Below, piece after piece: positions 34,059 through 46,601 of a stretch of DNA of 64,000 nt. The position numbers and the translations under genes were made by a program. Numbering within the stretch: position 1 is the first letter of the stretch; each line of letters opens with the position of its first letter. The stretch is taken from NCBI GenBank assembly GCA_028554755.1, contig JAPTOF010000015.1:12473501-12537500 (forward strand). Direction: 5' to 3'. This DNA is from Cordia subcordata. Its lineage: Eukaryota; Streptophyta; Magnoliopsida; Boraginales; Cordiaceae. The notes under the pieces are model-generated. The model had not been told where the DNA came from and made no database searches. It worked only from the letters and a program-made list of their open reading frames with translations.

Positions 34059-35229
34059 TTGAGTCATTTGCATAGTTGTATATGGAAAGTCATTCTCGTC
34101 ATAATATGAATTTCCATGTAACAAATTCGCATAACACACATTGTTTTGTGAGTCCATCCCTGGCAAAAAAAAAAAAAGAAAGCGAAATAAAAATTTTAGT
34201 GTGACAAACTATAACAATACACAAATATAATATTAAAATGTAATTAAAAATTATTTACAAATCATTATATATTACAAGAGAACAACTACTTTGCCATGTG
34301 CCAAGCTAATAAGCACTCTTTCAAAAAAAAAAGAAAAAGAAAATTTAAATATATGTTATTGGATTTAATTTAATAGAGCTAATATTTTGAATAGTTAAAT
34401 CAAATGTTACCCGATAATGATTAAACTTAGTATCTAAAAAGGAAAATAGATAAATCCATAGATAGAAATATATTTTGTACTCGTTCTCCTCTCTAGAAAA
34501 ATCTATCGAAAAGAAAAAAAAAAGTTGTTCTCTTTTCTGCAACTACTAACATATCTAAGGATTATTGTTGATTTTTAATAATATATGTTAATATGGCTTT
34601 TCAATAACAACAATTCAATAAAGATGCCAAAAAAGATGTGATGCTAGAGAAGATGACTCAGGCAATGCTTCAACAAGTAATTGTATTATTGTCTTGGAAA
34701 TCAAAGAATTCTTCATTTTTATATAACTTATAGCATATCTAATCTTTTTTATTTTTTGTTTTTTGCAGTAATTGTCTATTAGTTGAAGCTTGCTATTAGT
34801 GGCTAGCTAATTTGGTATACACTTACTAGATGATGTGTTAAGAATTGATTTTTTTTTTAAATCCAAACACATGCACATGCAATCTACATGTGAGAATGAT
34901 TTTGGTTAAAATTATTAAATTAACTTTTGTGTTATTCCTTTATTGTTTTGAGTTTCATAGGATGACATAGAATCATCCTGTAGTAGTTGACTCCATATGT
35001 GTTTTTTTTAGCAATAGGTTGCATAAAGCTACTATTAAAGGAAAAGTTTTTCTAATTAGGTGGTGATTTCTGTTGATATTTATAATCAAGTGTACAATTT
35101 GATAATACAAAGAGTTTTAGATATGCCAAACTGAGTTCTAATCTATAATCCAAAAATATCGTGTAGATATATTTTACAATAAACTCTAGTTTGCCCTTCC
35201 TCCCCTTCCCCGGCGCAAGTGGATAGGGA
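34059..35229. other. Non-coding stretch
   Basis: AT-rich sequence without a supportable gene. Short poly-A/poly-T runs occur (34163-34175, 34322-34340, 34510-34522). Nothing else is recognisable. Confidence 0.6.
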
Positions 35230-37985
35230 GAAGTCTACAAACAACTTGGAACGAAACAACTCAAAGCGAGGACAATATAGTGGTTTGGTGAAGAAATTCG
35301 CTTGTTGGTCCTTTGTTGGAATATACTGAATTTTGAAAGTGCCATCACTAAGCTTTCCTCACACGAAATGAATGTCAATTTCAATATGTTTGCTACTTCT
35401 ACGAATCACAGAATTAGATGCCATGTAAATTGTACTAATATTGTCACATAAGGGTAAAGGTAATGTGACAAATCGAAGTTGAAGGAAGCGAGCATTGTGG
35501 AGAACCCATAGTAATTCCGAAGCCAAAGAAGCAAGTGCACATACTTTGCTTCTGAACTAGACTTGGCCACAGTTGTTTGTTTCTTGGAAGTCCAAGAAAT
35601 GAGATTGAAGCCTAAAAATAAAGCAAACCCAGAAGTTGAGCCACGAGTGGCAGGACGTCCTGCCCAATTAGCATCACTATAACCACATAATGTTAAAGTT
35701 GAGCATGGCTGAAACAACAATGCGTGATTCATAGTGGACTTAACGTAACGAAGAATTCGTTTGGTAGCCACAAAGTGAGGCACAGAGGAGCATGCATAAA
35801 TTGACAAACAAAGTTGATTGCATAAGATATATGAAGCGTAGTCATAGTCAAATACTGTAAAGCGCCAACCATTTGGAAAAACTCCACAATATCAGATAAT
35901 GATTCTCCGTTATCAAAATTAAGTCGATTTCTAGCATAGAAGTCATAAGAGGTTTGACACCTTCCAAACCAAATTATTGTAGGAGCTGAAGGGAATATTT
36001 GGTTTGAGTGAGCAATAAACCTTTTAAAGCATAATTAACCTCCATGCTAAGAAAGAAATGTAATGGCCCCAAATCTTTCACAGTAAAAGTTAAATAACAG
36101 CAAAAGAGTCTCCTATTATAATAATGTCATCTACATATATTAGTGAAATAAGAATATGCCCTTCTGATCACCTAATATATACTAATGCATCATTTTGGGA
36201 ATGAGAGAAACCACAGGAGAAAAGAAAGGTACTAAACTTTTGGTACGATGCCCAAGGAGCCTGTTTGAAGCTATAGAGAGATTTATGTAATTTGCACACG
36301 TAAACTGGATAACTAAGATCAACAAACCCCAGAGGTTGATGCATATAGATAGTTTCAGATAAATCACCATGCAAGAAGACATTTTTAGTGTCCAATTGAT
36401 GGAGGGGCCATTTATTATTGATTGCCAAAGTAAGAATTAATCAGAGGGTTACAGGGTGTATTACAAGACTAAAAGTGTTTCCATAGTCACGTCCTAGCTA
36501 TTGAGGGCACTTGATTTTTGCTTGATTTGATAAATCCAATGGCAACCAACAATGTTCATATCTTTATTTTTTATTGAGGAATTGAATTCCTTGGCTATTA
36601 TTGCTCACCAATTATCATTTATATTGTCCTCTGTAAAGCATAATGGTTCACTCAGTAAAGAATCAGTTTCAACAAAAAGACATTTTGGTAATGGATATTA
36701 AGTAGAGGACAAAGCTCGTAGTTTAAAAATACCGTCCATGGCCCTAGTCGTCATATGATGCTCGGGACCTTAATATTATGTAGAATTAGTTACATGGTCT
36801 TCATCATGTAAATGCCCGGAAGTAGACTCATCATATATGTAAGTGATTATCATGAGAAACATGATCATTAGAATTTTTAATTCCCAAAGAATCACTATGA
36901 CAATTTGGATTGTCACTTGTGCGATCTCCATGTAAGTCCAAAGGTCCATGTGGCATTTGACTAAGAGCCGATCTTGATGAATTCAAAATTGGCATGAGAT
37001 TAGAACTTGTGTCATGCATATCTACTTGGTACTCATCAGTTGCAGCTGACTAATTATCCACACCAATAGAATCATGATTTTGTGATGCTTGTTATCTAAT
37101 ATGGTCCACAGATTGAACAGGAAATGGAGTCATGTGAAAAAGTGACGAAGAGCCTAAGTCATTAGCAATTATTTGAGCCTCTGGAAATTTTTCTTCTTCA
37201 AAAATTACATGTTATGAGAATATAATGTCCTTCATTTCAAGATTATAACATATATACCCCTTTTGTGAAGGGCTATACCTAGTAAAGATGCAACCACAGG
37301 TTTTGAAGTCCAATTTTTAATGGTTAAATAGAACTAAACATGGATAGCAAAGGGACCCAAAAACTCACATGGTAGTATAATCTGAATCTTTATCATGTAA
37401 TAAAAAATATTGCATTTGAAATTGAATTATTGAAGAAGGTAGGCAATCAATAATAAGATACACATCAATTGCAAAAGCAAAATTCTAGAATTCCTTAGCC
37501 ATGTAACTATAAGCTAATAGTGTCAATCATGTTTTAATAATATGACGATGTTTCCTTTTTCAAACACCATGTTGTGTAGGTGTTCTAGGACATGAAGTTC
37601 TGTCAATAATACTGAATTTCTGAAGCAACATTTAAAGTGCACTACTCATAAACTCACCCCACTATCACTTTGCACATATTTAATTTTTGCATGACAAAGG
37701 TGTTCAACCATGGCAATAAATTTTGGAAAAATACATGCAACATTATATTTTCTAGTGATGAGATAATACCAAATGAAGCGACTATAGTCATCAACCAAAA
37801 CCAAGTAATAACAAAAACCTTCCAATGATGTAGTAGGAATAGGTCCCCACACATCACAATGGATAATATTCAATAGTTTGGTAGAACGAATTACATTATT
37901 ATCAAAAACCAAGCGTCTACTTTTCCCAAGTTGATAACTTGCACTTGGACTAGAAGAACTAGAAGAAGAACTAATTGATAAATGG
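35230..37985 (-). pseudogene. Ty1/copia polyprotein remnant (integrase, RT, RNase H)
   Basis: Read leftward: an integrase core at 37912-37646 with NIIHCDVWGPIPTTSLEG, YYLVLVDDYSRFIW and KYVQSDSG. RT at about 36430-36110 has LDTKNVFLHGDLSETIYM, VCKLHKSLYSFKQAP and the catalytic loop IYVDDIIIIG (near 36120-36145). RNase H at 35807-35406 has RILRYVKSTMNHALLF, YSDANWAGRPATRGSTSG, SWTSKKQT and KSSSEAKY. The regions between are riddled with stops. Gag and the N-terminal half are missing. At 37985 the sequence switches to an unrelated LINE fragment. No LTRs were found. Confidence 0.85.
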
Positions 37986-38430
37986 TGAGGTTTAATTGCA
38001 GGCTAAAGCACCGTTTCTTCCCTTTGCTTTTTTAGATGGATTGCTTACCAGTGAAAACTAGATTGTTGGCTTTGAGATTAGGATAAATCTGCATTGTGAA
38101 TTTTGTAGTGAAGGAATGGAGGATAAAGAGCATCTATTTTTCCAATGTCCCTTCTCCTAACGTATTTGGAGGAAGGGATGGAAAATGGTAAAGGTCCTGC
38201 TCAACTTATAAATTGGACAGATATTGAAGCTTGGCTTATCTCCATTACAATTTCAAAGAGCTATCATGCATTTGCTATCAAATCATTTATTAGAACTTAT
38301 ATTTACTGCATGTGGAAAGAAAGGAACTCGGGGGTCCATAAAGGCAACACGCTTATGGACAAGCAAGTTTTTGTGAATATTAGATTTGATGGAAAGTTCA
38401 AACTTAAGAAGATTAGTAAGTCTTGAACAC
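37986..38430 (+). pseudogene. LINE ORF2 3' end (zinc-binding zf-RVT region)
   Basis: A + strand frame reads INLHCEFCSEGMEDKEHLFFQ then CPFS, the CxxC..HLFF.CPFS motif that follows RT in plant LINEs. An open tail follows (38145-38426) with FIRTYIYCMWKERNSGVHKG, the usual '..W.ERN.R.H' C-terminus. RT proper is absent, so this is a short 3' fragment. Confidence 0.7.
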
Positions 38431-38629
38431 TTTTTTGCATGGAGCTATTTGTTTGGTGTTCATATTGATGATAGTTTCCTAGCTAGGTAACTAATGGTGT
38501 ACCAACTTTTGCAATTATTTTGCTTTTTAGTGAAAGCTCTTGCTCAATTAGCAGTAATGATAATAATGACAACAACAACTACTAGCCCAAAAAAGAGTGA
38601 GCACAATCATTACACAAAATAGATAATAA

Positions 38630-39420
38630 GGTTGTAGGGGAATTAACCATCTAGCCGCTAGGAAGAGAGTTTGTCCTGCAGCATCTAGCAATCCAACCCA
38701 CAATAGTATTCACATAACATTTAATGATTTAGATTGAAATAGAGCTAGACTCCTAGAACACCCTTCAGATATCAACCACAATAAGGTCCAATCATCGATT
38801 TGATGCCTCACACTTGACTTGAAAGCATTAAACACCTTAGTCAAGTCCAATTCAAGCACCACTATAGCTAAACCAAAACGTTAAGCAACATAACAAGCCT
38901 CCAAGAGAGCCAATGCCTTAGCTTGAAATGCACATTTTGTAGTACATTTTATGGCGGCCCCTTCATCAACAAGCCCTTTGCATCACAAAACACACACGTT
39001 AGGCCAGTAGAATGATTTATTTCAAGAAAAGATGGATTAGAAGACCCTTTGCTGATTAGTAATTTGAACTAGTGTGAGTCAAGAAACGCTAGTCAGAGGG
39101 TATGCTGCCAACAATAACAATCAACCCAACAACCTGGCAGTCTACCGCCAAGTTGTATGCCAGCATAGTATACAAGCAGAAAAAAAAGGATAAATTTCAC
39201 ATAAAGTTTTGAGTTTCCTGCTTAAGCACCATATTCAACCATATCCACCAACCACTACACCAAAGACCCCTTGAAAGGCCCTTCCAACCTCAACTGCAGT
39301 GGTGACAACCTCAAGGTCAGGTGACTAAATTGGCACTCCAAGAACAAATGTTGAATGGATTCAGCTTTGTCTCTACAAACATTGGTAGAGAAGTCAGAAG
39401 CCATGTGTGAACAACATCAA
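38630..39420 (-). pseudogene. LINE-type RNase H (RVT_3) remnant
   Basis: On the - strand a frame near 39000-38640 reads GAAIKCTTKCAFQAKALALL then EACYVA, a stop, RFGLAIVVLELDLTKVFNA, like the AEA.ALL.G...A...G...V..E.DS..V pattern of plant LINE RNase H. Further upstream (39250-39400) a weak HLFLECQFS-like zinc-binding segment is visible. Several stops. It has the opposite sense to the LINE fragment just left of it. Confidence 0.5.
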
Positions 39421-40005
39421 AAAAATGTTGTAGTTTGATTTTTATCAACCTTAGCTAATTGATATTGTGTAAGAATATTTGGGCTCCACAAGATTCTTGT
39501 GGTTTTTCAATCTAGTTATACAAGTTCAACGATACAAGTTGTGTACAAATAATCCTCTACATGCAACTAAGAATCTAGATACTAAAATATCTATTAGATA
39601 ATTATACAAGTTCAAAAATATTGACATTTTTTCATCAAAAAACAACATCGAATTAAGATAGCATTAACAACAAATACCCTAATAATGGCAACCCTTTTTT
39701 TTTTTTCCATATGTCTTTAATGTCAAAAGTTTTTAATTGCAAAAAATTAGAGGACATTATCTTACCCTTTTCACCAAAAGAGATTTTTTAACTTACCTTA
39801 AACCTTGATTATTTAAAATTAATTTTTAATTTCTTGATTTTAGTAACTATTGAAATCCTAGACATATTTAAACTAAAAAATTATTACATTTTACTTATAC
39901 AATTATTTAAATTAATTTTATGATTATTTAAATTTCTCAAGATATAAATTACATAAAATTATACAACCCTGCAACATTGCACGGATTATTTTGCTAGTTT
40001 TACAA
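39421..40005. other. Non-coding AT-rich stretch
   Basis: No gene, repeat or motif could be supported here. Confidence 0.5.
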
Positions 40006-40008
40006 TGA

Positions 40009-40189
40009 GAGGATGTTTGGCTTTGCTTATTTTAAGCATCTAGATGAAAAGGCTTTGCTTATTTTAAGCATCTAGATGAAAACATCTTCTCACATATCTT
40101 TTACTATTTAGATGCTTATAGATACCAAATAAGCAAAGCCAAACACCCTCTAAATTATAGATACCAAATAAGCAAAGTCAAACACCCTC
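40009..40189. mobile_element. Tourist-like MITE with both ends internally duplicated
   Basis: It starts GAGGATGTTTGGCTTTGCTT and ends with the inverse, ...AAGCAAAGTCAAACACCCTC. The flanks are TGA on the left and TAA on the right. A 31-bp piece of the left end ('ggctttgcttattttaagca' and onward) occurs twice in tandem. The right end (AAATAAGCAAAGYCAAACACC, then CTCTAAAT) also occurs twice. It belongs to the same family as 60503-60621. Confidence 0.7.
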
Positions 40190-40955
40190 TAAATCTAGTT
40201 TAAGAACCATCATATAACGATTTAAGAGCTTGCTGAACAAGTTTGAGGTTTGAAATTCAAAGTTTAGAAATGATCACAAATGCCAAAATATATATATGAA
40301 AAGCTAGGTAATTCAAATAAGTGGTCCACAACTCTACATTAACACCGCCCAACTACGAAAACCACGAAGGATGGAGAACTAGCCCAAAGAAAACAATAGA
40401 AAAATTGGTGCCAGCACACACATTTCCACACTCTCATTGATTAATCATTAACATATTCAAATAACAAAAAGTTAAATATTTTAAATATTTTTATTTATTG
40501 TTATTGATTAATTTTTATAATTTACATAAGAATAAAATATAAATTTATTTTGTAAAATTTAAATGCACACCATGCATTTTCATGAAAGATATGTAATAAT
40601 TGAACAAGATATTTGAGTTGAGAAAATCAAAACTAAAAACAAAAATATGACATAAAAGAAGAGTAATGTATTCATTAAAATTTAACTCATTTTTTTTTAA
40701 AAAACCACAACATTAGAATATCTCGTGTTAAAAGATATATAAACGGTTTCTAATATATAAAAATATATAATATAATAAATTAGGTTTTCTTTTTCCTTTT
40801 TTTTTGGGCAATATTCAAATGACATAAAGACATTGTTTTAAACCCACATGGTTTATCATATGACTCATTCTTTTTTCGACATAAAGCGCGAGCAAGTGGG
40901 CCCCGCCCCTCCCGCTCTTCCTGCTAACTTGCCCGCCACTGCACCAAATAAGCAA

Positions 40956-40968
40956 TTTGGCGGGAAAA
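40956..40968 (+). promoter_or_regulatory. E2F-type site upstream of RNR1
   Basis: TTTGGCGGGAAAA is a full match to the E2F consensus (TTTSSCGC/GGCGGGAAA type). It lies about 75 bp upstream of the TATA box and 213 bp upstream of the RNR1 start codon. S-phase control of plant ribonucleotide reductase genes by E2F is established, so this site fits the gene. Confidence 0.7.
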
Positions 40969-41041
40969 CTTCAAAATTAATTTTAAAAAAATTGCAAAAT
41001 CTTTTTGGAAAAAGCCAAAAAAACCCTCGAAATTTGGCGTC

Positions 41042-41052
41042 TATTTATATAC
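41042..41052 (+). promoter_or_regulatory. TATA box of RNR1
   Basis: TATTTATATAC precedes the RNR1 ATG by about 130 bp. TTTGGCG at 41032-41038 just before it could be a second, weaker E2F-like half site. Confidence 0.55.
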
Positions 41053-41105
41053 TTACAAGAAGGAGAGGCCGCCCGAATAAGCATAAGCAGTGCGTTTCGA
41101 ATTGG

Positions 41106-41123
41106 ATGAATCACTTCTGTTAG
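41106..41123 (+). CDS. Five-codon upstream ORF in the RNR1 leader
   Basis: ATG AAT CAC TTC TGT TAG lies 57 bases before the RNR1 ATG. It is probably in the transcript if transcription starts about 30 bp after the TATA box. It could modulate translation. This is an inference from position only. Confidence 0.3.
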   Translation: MNHFC

Positions 41124-41180
41124 GTGTTTGATAAAAGTCCTGAGAGAGAGGGAAGAGAAGGGAAAAAAACATTGGGAAAG

Positions 41181-44100
41181 ATGTATGTTGTGAAGAGAGA
41201 CGGGAGGCAAGAGGCAGTCCATTTCGATAAGATCACGGCGCGGCTCAAGAAGCTGAGTTATGGGCTCAGCGCTGATCACTGTGACCCCGTGCTCGTCGCG
41301 CAGAAGGTCTGCGCCGGTGTCTACAGAGGCGTCACCACTAGCCAACTGGATGAATTGGCCGCCGAGACTGCCGCCGCCATGACTGCTAACCACCCTGATT
41401 ATGCCTCCGTATGTTTCATTTCTGCTTCTGGGTTTGCTCAATTCTAGATAAATTTGTTTTTTTCAATTAGTTTTGTGTTTGTTTTTTGAGTCTATTCGGT
41501 TCTATTTTCTTCGATTATGAGAATTTCTTTGTTTTTACTTCTTGTCCTCGATAATTAAGTTGACTTTGAAACGTTGGTTTGTATTTTTGCTTTAACATTT
41601 TGCCATTTTTATCAGTAACTTGTCAAAGTAAGGGTAGTATTGGTGCAAAGATAGCAGAACAATAATGTTATGGCCATTGAATTTGAGTAGCTGAATCAAT
41701 TTTTATATACAAGCGAATAGTGGCTCCAATCTGTGTATTCCCTGCATAACGATACGTGCGAATTATGTGCACATGACAGTTTGTATTTCCCTCAAGAAAA
41801 AATGGCAGATTTATTTTCTGGTTCCTGAATTTTAGTTATATATATGCGTTTTATAAATTTGGCCATTTTCTAAGTATATATGTCTTCCTATAACTGTTGC
41901 TGATGCTTGAAAAAATAACATGTTCTCTCCTTATTGTTGATGGGGAAATATGAGATCATTTTGGTCTTAGTAGTTGTTTTGGATGTTTGTTTATGCAGTT
42001 GGCTGCGAGGATTGCTGTTTCAAATCTGCACAAAAACACAAAGAAATTGTTTTCTGAGACGTAAGAGAAGCTTTTCCATTGCTAATGATGGTGAATATTT
42101 TCTTTGAATTTTGAGGGTATGTGTTATGGCGAAAAAGTGGGTTGATTGTTGTGGTTGTTGCAGGATTAAGGACATGTACCAACACGTTAGCGAGAGATCT
42201 GGGCTCAAGGCTCCTCTGATTTCAGATGAGATTTATGAGACAATCATGAAGGTAATTTTCATGTCTATGTATTTGGTTTCATGGTTGTCTTATATTTATG
42301 TAATTTGCATATTAAGTTGTCGTAGTTAGTCAGAATACTTACGGAAGCAAAAGATTGCATATTTATCGGAAGTATTAAGTTGTCTATTCATTGCTATTAT
42401 CTAAAATATTAATGACCAGTGATCAGCTATATTCAGAGCTAACCGTAGATTTGAACTAAAATTTTAGTTATATCATCTTCTGTTAGTCAAATGATTTCTT
42501 GTTATTCATGAAACTCTCCTGGAAATCTCTGAGGAACCTTACTCTTGTCCCTATACACAAATTGAAAGTTAGATGTGGGAGATCTGAAGGAACCATTTTT
42601 GTTTCAATTTCATCAAAATGGATTGTGGTAAACAATTTGGAAACGCATTTATTGTGAGAATGAATAGAACCTTGTTTGACTGTTTAGAAAGCATCATGCT
42701 ACAGCCTTTATCTGTACTGCTCGTACCCATTTTGCTGTGAATGTTAACAATTTAAATTCTTATTTCCAGAATGCTGCTCGTCTTGACAGTGAGATCATAT
42801 ATGACAGAGATTTTGATTATGATTACTTTGGTTTTAAAACCCTTGAGAGGTCTTACCTCTTGAAGATCAAAGGGAAGGTTGTAGAAAGGCCACAACACAT
42901 GTTGATGCGGGTTGCTGTTGGGATCCAGAAGGATGACATAGAAGCTGCCATCCAAACATATCATTTGATGTCCCAGAGGTGGTTCACTCATGCTTCTCCC
43001 ACCCTTTTTAATGCTGCAACACCAAGACCCCAAGTAAGTTTACTTTTCTGATGAATTAATTGCTGAACTACCTTGAGCATAGACCTCCTCTTGGCATGTT
43101 TTCCAACTAGATTGTTTGCTGTTTTAATAGGAGTTTCTGTGTTTGCTCATGTCTCTGTTGTGAATTGCAGTTAAGTAGCTGCTTCTTGGTGTGCATGAAA
43201 GAGGATAGTATAGAGGGTATATATGATACTCTGAAAGAGTGTGCTGTTATCAGCAAATCAGCTGGAGGAATTGGTGTCTCTGTTCATAACATCCGTGCTA
43301 CTGGAAGTTATATTCGTGGTACAAATGGGACTTCCAATGGCATTGTCCCAATGCTACGTGTGTTCAATGACACTGCTCGTTATGTTGATCAAGGTGGTGG
43401 CAAGAGAAAGGGTATGGCATGAGGTCTTACTTCTAATTTCTAGTGAGTTGTGATGACACTTTATTTTGATATTGTCTCATTCACATTTTGTAATAGGGGC
43501 CTTTGCTGTATATTTGGAGCCATGGCATGCGGACATCTTTGAATTCCTGGATTTGAGGAAAAACCACGGGAAGGTATAGCTAGATTTAGTAACTTCATAA
43601 CAATTGAAGTAGCAGAGTTGGTACTACCATTTAGAATTCTCCCTCATGTGTGGTTGTTATTGCTTTAATCAGGTTGCATGCTGAATTTATTACTTTCACT
43701 TCAGATTTTTTTGTTCCTTTCTATTGATAGCTTCTTTTGGACAATTTCACTTTTCTAGGAAGAGCAACGTGCTAGAGATCTATTTTATGCTCTATGGGTT
43801 CCTGATCTTTTTATGCAAAGAGTCCAGAGCAATGAGCATTGGTCCTTGTTTTGCCCAAATGAAGCTCCAGGGTTGGCTGATTGTTGGGGTGAAGAATATG
43901 AGAAACTTTATACTCAATATGAAAGAGAGGTTAATCCTATCTCTCTAACATTGTTCAAGTTGATAGTTTCTGAATGTAGTGCTGTTAGATGTATTTAACT
44001 TTCATCTTTTGCATTTATTCATGAATACAGGGTAAGGCAAAGAAGGTTGTTCAGGCTCAAAATCTCTGGTTTGAAATACTGAAGTCCCAGATTGAAACTG

Positions 44101-46601
44101 GAACCCCTTACATGCTGTATAAGGTGGCTCCAAGAAACTTCACAATATCATTAAATGGCTTCTAAGCATATATGTTCGTTCAAGTTAACATGCTTTTGTT
44201 TTTATTATATCAGGATACTTGCAATCGTAAAAGCAACCAGCAAAACTTAGGTACCATTAAATCTTCTAACTTGTGTACTGAGATTATTGAGTACACAAGT
44301 CCATCAGAAACTGCTGTCTGTAATCTGGCATCAATTGCTTTACCACGCTATGTTAGAGAGAAGGTAGGTTTTATACTATTGCTTTTGTTTAGCATTTATC
44401 TTGTGCAACAATCTTTCTTATGATGAAACATATTATGCTAGGGGGTATCACTGGAAGCACAACCATCTAAGCTTGTTGGAACCAGAGGTTCAAACAACCG
44501 TTACTTTGATTTTGACAAACTAGCAGAGGTTTGATGCATACTATCTCTTTTATGTCTTATGTTGCATAGCTATAAATGAGAATCATGATTCCATATTGAG
44601 ATCTGAGCCTTTATCTTCTTTACTCATTTTGGACAGGTTACAAAAATAGTGACAAGAAACCTCAACAAGATTATTGATGTCAATTACTATCCAGTTGAAA
44701 CTGCAAAAAGATCTAATTTTCGACATAGGCCTATAGGGATTGGGGTCCAAGGTCTTGCTGACACTTTCATATTGCTTGGCATGGCATTTGACTCACCAGA
44801 GGTAAAAGCTCTTGTTCATGCTGATATGCCTTTTTTGGTTTTCATTACATGAATGGGTTCAGGTGTTCCTTATCATGTATCATGAGCTGTGTTTCAGGCT
44901 CAGCAGCTGAATAAGGATATATTTGAGACCATATACTACCATGCTTTAGAAGCATCTTCTGAGCTATCTGCAGAAGAAGGTCCATATGAGTCATATGATG
45001 GAAGTCCTGTGAGCAAGGTATGTTATGAATTAGTCTGCAAGCTATCTGGCAGTTTGCTTTTTTGTGACTGCACAATCTTGTGTTAACCCATCCCCTGTGC
45101 TAAGAATCCTCTCGAGAATCCAGATGGTAGATTATGTGCTTTTGGTTGAAGTCCTAATGATTGCAATTGGATAGTGTCCAAAACACCATCTTGAACATGT
45201 CAAGTGATTCTTTATGTTTCTGCTATTCTGTAATTTGGTTCAAGAAACAGTATTTACTTTTTTGTTGCTCATTGAGCTTTTTGACATCATTAAGTGCTTT
45301 GCTTTGTAATATTACAAATACCTTTGATTTATTGAACAATATAACTATCTTCTTAGACATTTTGTCAGTAACAATAAATATCACTCGAGTGATCACTCAT
45401 TGGTCAAATGCTTTATTTGCCCTCTAGGGAATTCTTCAACCAGACATGTGGCAAGTAACACCTTCAAATCGGTGGGATTGGGATGCTCTTCGGGCAAGCA
45501 TAGGAAAGAACGGTATAAGAAATTCACTTCTTGTAGCACCAATGCCCACTGCTTCAACCAGTCAGATTCTGGGAAATAATGAATGCTTTGAGCCATATAC
45601 ATCCAATATCTACAGCCGCAGAGTTCTAAGGTCTTTTTGCACTTTTCATTTTGACACCTTCATGGGCTTCCCCAATAAATTTCTAACAATCCCATCTGAG
45701 TCTATCTATTGGTGTCTGCAGTGGTGAATTTGTTGTGGTGAACAAACATCTTCTTCATGACTTAACTGAGATGGGTCTTTGGTCTCCTGCTCTCAAGAAT
45801 AGGATAATATATGAGGATGGTTCTGTGCAGAAAATCCCTGAAATTCCTGATGATCTTAAAGCTGTATACAAGTGAGTATTTGCAACTTTCAGATGCTAAT
45901 TTTAGCTGTTTGTTGGACCTTTCTTTTGGCTCTATGCTAATGGAGTTTATCACCATCAGAACTGTTTGGGAGATAAGGCAGCGGACCTTGGTTGACATGG
46001 CAGTGGATCGTGGATGCTACATAGATCAGAGTCAAAGCCTTAACATTCATATGGACCAACCCAACTTTGGAAAGCTTACTTCTCTCCACTTTCATGCTTG
46101 GTCTAAGGTGCACTCCTTTCTCATTGTTACTCTTCTGTTTTTAAATTGGAAAAATCATGGTAATGTCAGTTCCTGAATGCAAAATTTCCACTACTCCGAT
46201 AGTAGTGTTTATGTATAGATTTCTTTCTAATACTGCTTTTAAATGATGACACAAGTTACTGATGGAAAATGCATCTTCTCATACATGTTCCGGTTCTTAC
46301 TTTCTGATCTTCTGTTGATTGCGTCAGGGTCTGAAAACAGGGATGTATTATTTAAGATCTCGTGCTGCAGCTGATGCCATCAAATTCACAGTTGATACTT
46401 CTATGTTGAAGGTAGGCATTGTAATTACTTTAGTCCATTTCTCTGAGCTGCTATATATCTTGTATTCTTGGTAAATTAGAATGTTTTGTGATCTTTATGC
46501 AGGAAAAGGCGGACAATGCTTCTGCTGATGATAGTACAAAAATGGCTCAGATGGTATGTTCTTTAACAAACCGCGAGGAATGCATGGCTTGTGGAAGTTA
46601 A
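41181..46601 (+). CDS. RNR1: Ribonucleoside-diphosphate reductase large subunit, 17 exons, complete
   Basis: This enzyme reduces ribonucleoside diphosphates to deoxyribonucleotides together with the small subunit, in the cytosol. Exons: 41181-41408, 41999-42060, 42164-42251, 42770-43033, 43171-43411, 43497-43573, 43759-43929, 44031-44123, 44214-44363, 44442-44528, 44637-44801, 44898-45017, 45428-45630, 45722-45871, 45960-46107, 46328-46411, 46503-46601. All introns are GT-AG. The joined frame is 2430 nt, 809 residues, normal for the plant protein. The ATP-cone start is [18 protein letters not shown]. Active-site residues are present: Cys218 (SSCF), Asn427/Cys429/Glu431 (SNLCTE), Cys444, Tyr756-Tyr757 (GMYYLR), and the C-terminal redox pair Cys804/Cys807 before the final Gly-Ser. 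The ATG at 41181 is chosen by homology and the upstream stop. No transposon sits in the introns. An intact, probably functional gene. Confidence 0.97.
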
